The notes beneath the pieces are model-generated. The model searched no databases, was not told the DNA's origin, and saw only the letters and a list, made by a program, of their open reading frames with translations. 7,844 bases of DNA from Dasania sp051277005 (lineage in GTDB: Bacteria; Pseudomonadota; Gammaproteobacteria; Pseudomonadales; Dasaniaceae), in contig JBNMPS010000126.1 in NCBI GenBank assembly GCA_051277005.1, positions 1-7,844 on the forward strand, given 5' to 3'. Below are positions 1-6,062 of this stretch, one piece after another (positions within the stretch are counted from its first letter, which is position 1; every line of letters begins with the position of its first letter). The translations under genes and the position numbers were made by a program.

Positions 1-360
1 GCACTTGCGACTCCCCAATAGAACTAGGATTATTATCTTTAAGACAACGCTCCTCATTTAAGGAATGATATTTTACACATAATTATTTAACAAGGGCTCT
101 ATTTACGATAGAAAGGACTATCTATACGTTAGATGGTATTTTCATATGTGGTCTGATTATTACGGCTAACCATGAGCCAAAGTTATTGATTGAACAACTT
201 GCAGTATAAAAGACCGCAAAAGAGTCAGGATACGCCTATTTCGTCTCAGCACTCACCTAGAGATAACACTATTACTCAACAATCTATATTCACTCCAAAA
301 TTTCCGGTTTCACGAGACTCTAGCTTCCGCTTAGTGTCAAAAGCAACCTTTAGCCCAATC
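1..360. other. Gene-free left edge
   Basis: I see no gene I can support in this stretch. The reading frames present are short, lack a convincing ribosome binding site and show no recognisable motif. A plus-strand frame beginning at a TTG near 190 runs through the terminator at 361-384 and over the minus-strand gene tail, so it is not credible. The region is AT-rich and is downstream of the minus-strand transcription unit that ends at the terminator. Confidence 0.5.
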
Positions 361-384
361 AAAAAAGGCTCCCGCAGGAACCTT
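361..384 (-). terminator. Rho-independent terminator after the first CTERM gene
   Basis: Read on the minus strand, AAGGTTCC and GGGAGCCTT form a stem of about 8-9 pairs (with G-U pairs) around a TGCG loop, followed by a run of six T. It lies 11 nt past the TAG stop of the CTERM gene at 395-691, in the correct orientation to end that transcript. Its presence supports that gene being, or having been, a transcribed unit. Confidence 0.8.
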
Positions 385-394
385 GATCATAGAG

Positions 395-691
395 CTAGTT
401 ACGATTGTTTTTTTGTTTGAAGCCAAGCAAACCAATTAATGCTAAGCCAAATAACCCGGCTGCAGCGGGCACTGGTACCGCGCTAGCTCTGTAAAGTGCT
501 ATACCTATTCTGGCGTCAGCTTTGCCCGTAAATGTGAACTTGTCGGTATAAAATTGATCGCCATTGGTGCCAAAAATAAATCCAGATGTAATAACCGCTG
601 GGACTTGACACTGACTTGGATCCACCACATTTGTCCACGCAGCTTCAGTACGAGTAAGCCCCCATAACAGAAGGAGGCTTGAAGCAACCAC
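395..691 (-). CDS. Short VPxPA/PEP-CTERM sorting-signal protein, N-terminus uncertain
   Basis: 98-residue frame whose last 27 residues are a CTERM sorting signal: VPVPAAAGLF, a hydrophobic helix (GLALIGLLGF) and a basic end (KQKNNRN). Proteins with this tail are exported and then processed at the inner membrane by an exosortase. The first 18 residues (VASSLLLLWGLTRTEAA) look like the hydrophobic core and cleavage region of a signal peptide, but no basic n-region is present, no ribosome binding site precedes the GTG used here, and an in-frame TGA lies four codons upstream. The true start may therefore have been lost by mutation. The mature part (about 50 residues, one Cys) matches no domain I recognise. 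The gene follows the 714-863 gene by 22 nt on the same strand and is closed by the terminator at 361-384. The tail assignment is firm; intactness is not. Confidence 0.65.
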   Translation of the reverse strand: MVASSLLLLWGLTRTEAAWTNVVDPSQCQVPAVITSGFIFGTNGDQFYTDKFTFTGKADARIGIALYRASAVPVPAAAGLFGLALIGLLGFKQKNNRN

Positions 692-713
692 GGGGTGTAA
701 TCAATGCCTGACA

Positions 714-863
714 CTAGATTATTGCAGCAAGAACAACGATCAGTATGGTGACAACAAAGACACCCACAAAAAACCAGTTATCCTTAAACTTCCACCATGG
801 CTGCTCGAGTAGCTTCTGCCTCGCGTCTCTTTCCTTTTTGTTTCCTTTCTTCTTTTTAGTCAT
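714..863 (-). CDS. Small single-span membrane protein, 49 residues
   Basis: The ATG at 863-861 opens a 49-codon frame ending in TAG at 716-714. The protein starts with a strongly basic stretch (MTKKKKGNKKERDARQK), continues through an aromatic hinge (QPWWKFKDNWFF) and ends in one hydrophobic helix (VGVFVVTILIVVLAAII) that runs to the C-terminus. This is the layout of a tail-anchored inner-membrane protein with the basic end in the cytoplasm. The charge and hydrophobicity pattern would be unlikely in a chance frame. The ribosome binding site is weak (CCGAG about 8 nt upstream). It lies between two other minus-strand genes and ends 22 nt before the CTERM gene, so the two may be cotranscribed. 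I do not recognise the family; no function is proposed. Confidence 0.65.
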   Translation of the reverse strand: MTKKKKGNKKERDARQKLLEQPWWKFKDNWFFVGVFVVTILIVVLAAII

Positions 864-950
864 AAACAGGCTCGGTAGTCCGCATAGTGCTTTTTTATCA
901 CCAGCATATAAGATGATGGACGAATTAAAGTTTATCCAACTACAAGAGAG

Positions 951-970
951 AAAATAACTTGTTATTTTTT
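951..970. terminator. AT-rich inverted repeat, possible weak bidirectional terminator
   Basis: AAAATAAC and GTTATTTT are a perfect 8-bp inverted repeat around a TT centre, followed by T-runs on both strands. It lies between the minus-strand genes at 1013-1234 and 714-863. With only two G-C pairs the stem is weak, so termination is an inference only. Confidence 0.3.
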
Positions 971-1012
971 CCTGCGAGCCCTTTAACTTTAATCAGCATT
1001 CACATCAACAAA

Positions 1013-1234
1013 TTAATAGGTTGAATTAGGTGTATTTTCAGGGTTTATTTCACCATAAACCTCATCAGGATCAACGTCATTTATCAATAAAATCTCTCTG
1101 ACTGCTTCAATATGGCCCAATACTTTTTGAAAGCGATCACCATACTCATATTTTGTGACTTCAATTGATTTTGGCATATACGTAAAAGCAATTTTTAATG
1201 CACTTAAACTAGATTGATTCATTTTTTCGCTCAT
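1013..1234 (-). CDS. Small acidic hypothetical protein, 73 residues
   Basis: Frame from ATG at 1234-1232 to TAA at 1015-1013. I prefer this ATG to a GTG four codons upstream because the GTGAG just ahead of it can act as a ribosome binding site about 9 nt away. The product has no signal peptide and no membrane segment. It reads like a folded cytoplasmic protein: an amphipathic start (SSLSALKIAFTYMPKSIEV), a charged middle (YEYGDRFQKVLGHIEAVREIL) and an acidic C-terminus (DVDPDEVYGEINPE). I do not recognise a named family. It starts 30 nt downstream, on the same strand, of an attC-like hairpin (1264-1334), the usual spacing for an integron gene cassette, but no second attC is visible after its stop. 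Confidence 0.65.
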   Translation of the reverse strand: MSEKMNQSSLSALKIAFTYMPKSIEVTKYEYGDRFQKVLGHIEAVREILLINDVDPDEVYGEINPENTPNSTY

Positions 1235-1263
1235 TACAACACTCACTGTTTAATTGTTTCGAT

Positions 1264-1334
1264 TCATAACGCCCCAACATCAGTTAACTTAAAGCGCAGC
1301 GTAAGGTTAACCTTTATAGTTGTGCGGGTTAGTG
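1264..1334 (-). repeat. attC-like imperfect hairpin (possible integron recombination site)
   Basis: About 70 bp fold back in nested blocks: outer TAAC (1267-1270) with GTTA (1328-1331); an unpaired spacer (GCCC against TGCGG); an inner CAAC (1275-1278) with GTTG (1319-1322); then a long central stem (GTTAACTTA at 1283-1291 with TAAGGTTAAC at 1302-1311) that leaves one base unpaired. An outer box, a 4-5 nt unpaired spacer, an inner box, an extrahelical base and a central loop is the attC architecture. On the minus strand the last box reads GTTATGA and a gene starts 30 nt later, while an upstream ORF ends with its TAA inside the first box. Both are typical of cassettes. The boxes deviate from GTTRRRY/RYYYAAC, so the call is tentative. 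Confidence 0.4.
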
Positions 1335-1487
1335 TCTTCGGACGTAAGCTCCAAGCTTTATTGCGCTATAAAAAAAGCCTCTCTAAATCCTGCCCGCAAT
1401 CAAGGCGCCCTAACAACCTACATACTAACTCCCCTACCCCTAGAAACCCAAGTGCCAAATTTCCTTTAATAAAAAATAGCTAAACAT
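1329..1487 (-). pseudogene. Degraded small ORF ending in the attC-like site
   Basis: From an ATG at 1487-1485 the minus strand reads MFSYFLLKEIWHLGF and then a stop. A second frame, open over the same bases, continues LGFLGVGELVCRLLGRLDCG, then QDLERLF, up to a run of seven T (minus strand, about 1369-1375). Past that run the first frame resumes as YSAIKLGAYVRRH and ends with TAA at 1331-1329, inside the outer box of the attC-like hairpin. Two opposite single-base shifts would restore a 52-residue protein with a hydrophobic start and a basic end. No family is recognised. It could equally be chance coding potential; the position of the stop is the main reason to keep it. Confidence 0.25.
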
Positions 1488-1541
1488 TGTTCTGAATGTC
1501 ACTTGATGTAATTTTAACCAGTGATTTTGTCAATTGAAGTG

Positions 1542-1566
1542 TGGACTTCCCAGCTTTTGCTAGACA
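1542..1566 (+). repeat. Terminal inverted repeat, right end relative to the transposase
   Basis: Begins TGGACTTCCCAG and ends TTGCTAGACA. It pairs with the copy at 2746-2770, differing at 3 of 25 positions (5, 13 and 14). The stop codon of orfB (1560-1562) lies inside it, as is common in IS3-family elements. Confidence 0.9.
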
Positions 1567-2432
1567 CTGCTTGATTCCAAGTAATACGCTTCTTCAGACT
1601 TAGCAGGCGATACACCGCCTGTGTGTGAATGACGTTTTATAGGATTGTAAAACATCTCGATAAAATTAAATATCTCAATTTTCGCTTCCTCCCTTGTCGA
1701 ATAGATCTTACGTTTCGTGACTCGCTTTTTAAGCGTTGCAAAAAAAACTTTCAGCCATGGCATTATCATGGCAATTTCCACGCCGACTCATGGACGGCTT
1801 CAAATTATTGTCTCGCATGAAATGACGATAATCGTGGCTGGCATACTGGCTGCCTTGATCACTGTGCGCGAGCACTTCATGTTTGGGCTGCCTTTACCAA
1901 ATAGCGATTATCAAGGCGTTTATCACTAAATACCGATCCATAGTTTTATCCATCGACCAGCCGACAATGCGTCGAGAAAATAAATCAAGTACCGTCGCCA
2001 CATACAAAAAACCTTCTCGTGTTTTTACATAAGTAATATCACTCACCCATGCTTGATTTGCCGCATCATTTCTAAATTTATATTCTAAAACATTGCCTGC
2101 AAGTTTCCCTTTTTCACCACCTTCGATATAGCGTCGTTTATACCCAATCTGCGCGCGTAGCTTATTCATTCGCATGATTTTAGCCACGCGATGCACGCTA
2201 CAATTCTAGCCCGCCTGAGTAAATCTCGATGAATACAAGGGCTGCCATAGGGTGCCCCACTCATCAGATAAAACTCTTTTATGAGTTTCAGAAGGCGTTG
2301 ATCTTCAATCGCCCGGTTGGATAGTGCTTGATCCAGCCACGTATAAAAACCGCTGCGATGGAGCTTAAATACTATGCACATGCTCGCCACCGAAAATTCA
2401 TCACGGTGATCACGGATAAAGGCGTACTTTAC
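1560..2432 (-). pseudogene. IS3-family transposase OrfB (DDE integrase domain), broken
   Basis: Catalytic subunit of the IS3-type transposase, read as a fusion after a -1 slip in orfA. Pieces appear in order: the N-terminal region (KYAFIRDHRDEFSVASM, RSGFYTWLD), a linker (CSVHRVAKIMRMNKLRAQIGYKRR) and the integrase core. All three acidic residues survive: D in AWVSDITYV, D in HSDQGSQY and E in NAMAESFFATLKK, with the usual Lys 7 residues after the Glu. Four lesions break it: a 1-nt loss near 2215-2218, a TAG at 2208-2206 replacing a probable Tyr, a TAA at 1896-1894 within AIW-stop-RQPKHEVL, and an extra A in the 8-A run at 1740-1747. The tail (FYNPIKRHSHTGGVSPAKSEE) is complete to the TAG in the terminal repeat. 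Inactive. Confidence 0.92.
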
Positions 2433-2713
2433 TCTGGGTTGCTTGCAAAGTACCTTGCGGCCTTTTTTAGGATGTCGCGCTCCTCTATGACGGGACTAAG
2501 CTCAGCCTTGAGCTTGGCTAATTCCGCTTGAACGCTGGAGGATTTGATTTCTTTAGGGCTACCTTGAAGGCTTGTGCGCAACTGATAAAGTGTTTTAGTA
2601 CAAATGCCGAGTCGCTCTGCGACTTCGGCTACGCTGTAGCCACGTTCGACAACTTGCTTAACTGCCTCACGCTTGAATTCTTCTGGGTACCGCTTGCCTT
2701 TGCTTATAGTCAC
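2429..2713 (-). CDS. IS3-family transposase OrfA (HTH), original start codon apparently lost
   Basis: 94 codons from GTG at 2713-2711. OrfA binds the element ends. Residues about 8-50 are the HTH_Tnp_1 fold (YPEEFKREAVKQVVERGYSV, then AEVAERLGICTKTLYQL), and residues about 60-85 form a leucine-rich coiled coil for oligomerisation (VQAELAKLKAELSPVIEERD), ending KKAARYFASNPE. The ribosome binding site AAGAGG sits directly against the GTG but 4-5 nt before an ATA at 2707-2705. Family members typically start MSK..., so the ATA is probably a mutated ATG and the GTG is a poor substitute. TLYQL replaces the common LYQW. Otherwise the frame is intact. It is part of the inactive IS at 1542-2770. Confidence 0.85.
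   Translation of the reverse strand: MTISKGKRYPEEFKREAVKQVVERGYSVAEVAERLGICTKTLYQLRTSLQGSPKEIKSSSVQAELAKLKAELSPVIEERDILKKAARYFASNPE
2462..2468 (-). promoter_or_regulatory. Programmed -1 frameshift heptamer A_AAA_AAG
   Basis: In the orfA frame the minus strand reads CTA AAA AAG GCC, the canonical slippery heptamer of IS3-family elements. A -1 slip here enters a frame that stays open past the orfA stop (2431-2429) and runs straight into KYAFIRDHRDEF of orfB, so the site would join OrfA and OrfB into the transposase. It is preserved although orfB itself is broken. Confidence 0.85.
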
Positions 2714-2745
2714 CTCTTTTGGAGTTACATTTTAACTCTTTAAAA

Positions 2746-2770
2746 TGTCTAGCAAAGCCTGGGAATTCCA
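2746..2770 (-). repeat. Terminal inverted repeat, left end relative to the transposase
   Basis: On the plus strand it begins TGTCTAGCAAAG and ends GGGAATTCCA. It is the partner of 1542-1566. The orfA start is 33 nt inside it. On the outer side only 14 nt separate it from the stop codon of the protease-like gene. Confidence 0.9.
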
Positions 2771-2784
2771 CTCATTTTTCAAAT

Positions 2785-4899
2785 TCAATTAAGAATATTT
2801 TGCTCAAATAATAGTAAGTCCCTTATATCCAGTTTTGTATCCTGATTAAAGTCAGCCCGTGATACTTGCTGAGTATCTAAAGATATTATCTGAGTTAGAA
2901 ACCTTTCTAGTAGTAACAAATCAGCAATAGAAATTTCACCATCACCATTCACATCCCCAGTGTCAGCGACATCAATCACCCCACCATCAAAATATTCAGT
3001 GACATTAGATCGTCCATCATTATCTAAATCCAACAGTGCATCGCTAGCATCATAAGAATCAAGGCCATACAAATTTTCTACGGTATTAGGAATCAGGTCA
3101 CCGTCGATGTCATCATCACAAACATTGCCAACGCCATCGGTATCGTTATCCAGTTGGTCGCTATTGCTCATCGTCGGGCAATTATCCAAACTATCCTCAA
3201 TACCATCCAAGTCAGGATCGGCCAGTATGGTGAGCTGAATACTAGGGGTAGACGTTTCAGTGAGCCCATCTTCATCAGTAACCGAGGCCGTAATGGTATG
3301 GCTGCCAATCGAGAGCTGCGTTGTTAGCAAGCTACTACTACCCAAAGCACCGTCTAAAGAAGATAGCCATTGGATGTTTTCAGAGAGATCGCCGTCTTCA
3401 GGGTCAAATGCAGAAGCGCCAAAGCTGATGACTTCACTGGATAAAAATGTGCTGGCAGATGCTGGTGAATCGATGGTAACGGTCGGTGCTTGCAGGGCAA
3501 CAATTTGCCAGGCCAAGCCATAATCCCACTCGAAATTGGAACCGGTATTATTGGTAACCCGCAGTTCATATTCGTGGCCACTGAGCAAGTTCAGGTAAAG
3601 GTTCTCAGTGTTTTCAATACTGCTATCAGATAGAGCTACTGCAGAGCCTAGGGTTAAATCAATCAGCTCTAAATCAAGGTTATAAAGGGTTGCCGTTTCA
3701 TTGAAAGTAAAAGAGCCGCCATCTATTTCCAAGTTCCAGGCTAAGGATGCCTGAAGCTTTGAGGCAGCTGATAAAGCGGAGAAGCGATAACTGGCAATTG
3801 AATTGCTGCCTTTTGATCCGCCAAAGGATGAGTCGTAATCAAAGCCGGCTAATACGGCGTTATTGGAATTACCATCTTCCTGACTGTCATGCTCACCGCT
3901 CGATTGCATGTTATAGCTGTTATACACGTTAACCTGACCGGCACCATAGCGGCGATCAAGGCCATTATCCGTTTGGTTGGCTGCATCAACAACATAATCG
4001 ACGATATCACTGGATGTGGTGTTAAGTGTTTTACGGTCTGCTCCAGCCATCAGTAACGCTGTTATCACCTCAGAGCGCTCAGCATTATAAATAGTTGCGT
4101 TAGCGCGATTGTTAGTTGAGCCATTAGAAAAAGCGGTATTGGTATGACCGTTTTCAATCAGAACAGCTGCGGCAGAGGCTGCGATAGGTGTCGCAGAACT
4201 GGTAGTGGTGGCGGGAGCAACCAATAGCGGTGCAACACGACCTGCAATATAAAGGTCATCCAGGCTGGTTGTGGTTTTGCCGTGAGCGGCGTCGGTACGA
4301 CCAACCGATATAACATTATAAGCACTGGATAAAAAAACCTGATTGTTTCCGCTATTACTGGTCCCGACAAATTGAAGGTATTCATCCGTCTCAACCACCC
4401 AGTCAACCCGGCGCAGGGCTCTTGATGTGGCGCCAGTATTGTCAGTAAAGCCCCCGCCAATCCAGCTGTGGTTAGCAATACGGCTACTCGATGAGAGTGG
4501 TTTAGACGTGTAGTTGGTTCTTAAAAAATCATCCAGCAGCCAACTTCCAGCTTCAAAGGAGTGAATAGTGGTGATACCTGTAGCGATGGAAGAAGAGTTC
4601 CCATAAAAATATCGGCCAACTGCAGTGGCATGGCTGGAATAATCCGTGGTGGGGGTGCTGGTGGTGGATTGATTGCTAATGCTTTTCCCGGTGAACTGAC
4701 TATCGTCAGTGTTGGGTATCCAGCTGCCGGAACTACCAGCCTCCACTTGGGTGACGTTAAAGCCCGCACCAGTAGGGGTGTTGATGCCCAAAGTGTCATA
4801 CAGCTCGGTATAACCAATATCGTCTTTAATGCCAGCTACAGCTTGAATGCTAAAACAGCTCAAAATAATGGCATTAACCATCTTGAGGGTCGGTCTCAT
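2785..4899 (-). CDS. Secreted subtilase-like protein with TSP3 repeats and a dockerin-like C-terminus
   Basis: 704 residues; ATG at 4899-4897 with AAGAG 7 nt upstream. Residues 1-23 are a Sec signal peptide ending AVAG. Residues about 30-330 resemble peptidase S8: H90 in SSHATAVG (the His motif), N143 in NHSW (oxyanion Asn) and S234 in TTSSATP, matching the GTSxATP serine motif. At the place of the catalytic Asp (GAGFNVTQVEAG) there is Glu53. Residues about 340-470 form a beta-rich region like a post-protease domain (YRFSALSAASKLQASLAWN), and 471-560 an Ig/PKD-like domain (FDPEDGDL, GSHTITASVTDEDGL). Residues 561-640 are thrombospondin type-3 calcium repeats with C574 and C594. Residues 648-703 hold two dockerin-type loops, DVNGDGEISIAD and DFNQDTKLDIRD. 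It probably acts outside the cytoplasm, binding calcium; proteolysis is inferred. It lacks a CTERM tail. No terminator was found before the adjacent IS. Confidence 0.9.
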   Translation of the reverse strand: MRPTLKMVNAIILSCFSIQAVAGIKDDIGYTELYDTLGINTPTGAGFNVTQVEAGSSGSWIPNTDDSQFTGKSISNQSTTSTPTTDYSSHATAVGRYFYGNSSSIATGITTIHSFEAGSWLLDDFLRTNYTSKPLSSSSRIANHSWIGGGFTDNTGATSRALRRVDWVVETDEYLQFVGTSNSGNNQVFLSSAYNVISVGRTDAAHGKTTTSLDDLYIAGRVAPLLVAPATTTSSATPIAASAAAVLIENGHTNTAFSNGSTNNRANATIYNAERSEVITALLMAGADRKTLNTTSSDIVDYVVDAANQTDNGLDRRYGAGQVNVYNSYNMQSSGEHDSQEDGNSNNAVLAGFDYDSSFGGSKGSNSIASYRFSALSAASKLQASLAWNLEIDGGSFTFNETATLYNLDLELIDLTLGSAVALSDSSIENTENLYLNLLSGHEYELRVTNNTGSNFEWDYGLAWQIVALQAPTVTIDSPASASTFLSSEVISFGASAFDPEDGDLSENIQWLSSLDGALGSSSLLTTQLSIGSHTITASVTDEDGLTETSTPSIQLTILADPDLDGIEDSLDNCPTMSNSDQLDNDTDGVGNVCDDDIDGDLIPNTVENLYGLDSYDASDALLDLDNDGRSNVTEYFDGGVIDVADTGDVNGDGEISIADLLLLERFLTQIISLDTQQVSRADFNQDTKLDIRDLLLFEQNILN

Positions 4900-5391
4900 C
4901 GGGGGACTCTTGATTTTATTATTTGGAGCTATGATATTAGAAAGCCTCGGATATGGCTATTAACTAATACCGCTATCAAGCAGCATAATTGAATGAATAT
5001 GGTTATAAGAACATGTGATAACTCGACAAATGCATAGATTGAAATTCACTCTTTCTGCCATAAAACTTTTCAGTTATTCGCAAAATAAATTCCCGCTGTT
5101 GTCTAATAACTGACTTGCAGACACTACATACTTTAGTCGGTACTGGCTTTAACTGTTACCAAAATCGTCATTAAAAAGCCGTGTAACTCCCGCTACTTTC
5201 GTATTAATTGGCGAATGTAATTATTCACCATGCCTTTATCGGTAAGCTTTACAACCCCTCCATATCTATCTGCCAATTGAGCTGGCATCATATCGATACT
5301 CATGGGGTCACCGGATGTCATGGAGAACAAGCAGTCTATAAGAACAACGTTATAAGACAGCGCACCACCCTCTTAAATAAGGAGTTTAACT
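4900..5391. other. Divergent intergenic region with both promoters
   Basis: This 492-bp spacer lies between the divergent starts of the protease-like gene (minus) and the CTERM gene (plus), so it must contain both promoters. I could not pick out a convincing sigma-70 or sigma-54 promoter for either. TATAAG occurs twice close together (about 5338-5343 and 5351-5356), and either could serve as a -10 box for the plus gene, but the matching -35 is poor. No RNA gene or believable coding frame is seen. Confidence 0.4.
5379..5384 (+). promoter_or_regulatory. Ribosome binding site AAGGAG
   Basis: AAGGAG lies 7 nt before the ATG at 5392 and fixes the start of the CTERM gene against frames that open further upstream. 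Confidence 0.85.
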
Positions 5392-6018
5392 ATGAAGAAC
5401 AGACTACTCGCAATTTGCGTAGCGGGCTTGATGGCTCTCGCAGGCACATCGCATGCAGCGTTTATTGAAACCGGTAACGGTGTAATTGATGACGTTACCA
5501 ACCTCGAATGGTTACGTCTGGATAACACCAACGACCTCTCCTATAACCAAGCAAAAGCCTCCAGCTATGCCACTAATGGTGGATATCGCCATGCCACATA
5601 TGCGGAGTTAACGACCCTTTTGGCTAACGCGGGTATGGTAGAGACATTCCCCGGGGGCCCCTCTCCCACACAGAATACTTTCGGCGCACAGTCACTAGGC
5701 GGCCTATGGAGCAGGAGTGCCGTATATGCCCCGAACCCGTGCTGTAACCTTGGGATTCTCGACAACTCCGGATGGTACGACAACGGTAGCGCAGGTGTCA
5801 CCACCACTCGTGCCAGTTTCGGTCTTCTGGATGGTGGTGATGCGGGCGTCAACGTGAGTTTAGCAGCCCCAACTGCATCCCCGGACGACGTTGGTTCCAG
5901 TCCAAGCGCCGCTCACGGTAATTTCATGGTCCGCCCTTCAACTGTCCCTATCCCAGCCGCAGCGTGGTTATTTGGCTCGGCATTAATTGGTCTGGCTGGA
6001 ATCAAACGAAAAAAGTAA
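5392..6018 (+). CDS. VPLPA/PEP-CTERM sorting-domain protein with DUF1566/Lcl-like domain
   Basis: 208 residues; start set by AAGGAG 7 nt upstream. Residues 1-22 are a signal peptide (MKNRLL, hydrophobic core, cleavage after SHA). Residues about 28-180 resemble the DUF1566/Lcl domain: VIDDVTNLEWLRLDNTNDLS, YNQAKASSYA, GYRHATYAELTTLL, then a Cys pair (NPCCN) and a conserved-looking end, GNFMVRPS. Residues 185-208 are the sorting signal VPIPAAAWLF, GSALIGLAGI and KRKK. The protein should be exported by Sec, anchored by its C-terminal helix and processed by an exosortase, ending on the cell surface or in extracellular matrix. Its CTERM is nearly identical (22 of 24 residues) to that of the broken gene at 6534-7396 facing it. 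This is the only clearly intact CTERM gene here; a terminator follows at 6038. The binding role of the domain is unknown. Confidence 0.93.
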   Translation: MKNRLLAICVAGLMALAGTSHAAFIETGNGVIDDVTNLEWLRLDNTNDLSYNQAKASSYATNGGYRHATYAELTTLLANAGMVETFPGGPSPTQNTFGAQSLGGLWSRSAVYAPNPCCNLGILDNSGWYDNGSAGVTTTRASFGLLDGGDAGVNVSLAAPTASPDDVGSSPSAAHGNFMVRPSTVPIPAAAWLFGSALIGLAGIKRKK

Positions 6019-6037
6019 CCGCTAATAGAGTTAGTAG

Positions 6038-6062
6038 AAGCCTCCTTAATCGGGGCTTTTTT
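6038..6062 (+). terminator. Rho-independent terminator of the intact CTERM gene
   Basis: AAGCCTC and GGGGCTT pair over 7 bp (one G-U) around a short AT-rich loop, and the 3' arm runs into six T. It starts 20 nt after the TAA stop. Confidence 0.85.

Larger units (their letters stand above)
1542..2770 (-). mobile_element. Decayed IS3-family insertion sequence
   Basis: A 1,229-bp element, the usual length for the family, bounded by 25-bp terminal inverted repeats that match at 22 of 25 positions and begin with TG/end with CA. It carries orfA and orfB on the minus strand in the standard order, with a slippery heptamer for their fusion. The OrfA/OrfB wording (AEVAERLGI, CHDNAMAESFFATLKK, GGVSPA) is that of the IS3 subgroup. 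The flanks show no target duplication (AGTG on the left, CTCA on the right), which suggests an old insertion or later rearrangement. The orfB is broken four times, so the copy cannot make active transposase by itself. Confidence 0.93.

Noticed and set aside
1..57. Minus-strand frame MRSVVLKIIILVLLGSRKC running off the left edge
   Set aside because: It resembles the start of a signal peptide, but there is no ribosome binding site and only 19 codons are visible in AT-rich sequence, so chance cannot be excluded.
190..420. Plus-strand 76-residue frame starting at TTG
   Set aside because: No ribosome binding site, low-complexity composition, and it runs through a strong minus-strand terminator and over the CTERM gene tail.
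745..957. Plus-strand 70-residue frame
   Set aside because: It is the antisense shadow of the small membrane protein at 714-863; its Phe-rich stretch mirrors the lysine codons on the other strand.
864..1012. A second attC site after the 1013-1234 gene
   Set aside because: The only inverted repeat there is the plain AT-rich hairpin at 951-970, which lacks the two-box layout; no TAAC...GTTA nested pair was found.
4561..4992. Plus-strand 143-residue frame
   Set aside because: Antisense to the well-supported protease-like gene; Gly/Ser-rich repeats arise from its codon pattern and no start signal is present.
5270..5391. Sigma-54 promoter for the CTERM gene
   Set aside because: TGGCA occurs at about 5283, but the GC expected 10 nt after the GG is absent, so the spacing rule fails.
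5208..5468. Plus-strand 86-residue frame overlapping the CTERM gene start
   Set aside because: No ribosome binding site or domain; it overlaps the well-supported start at 5392 in another frame.
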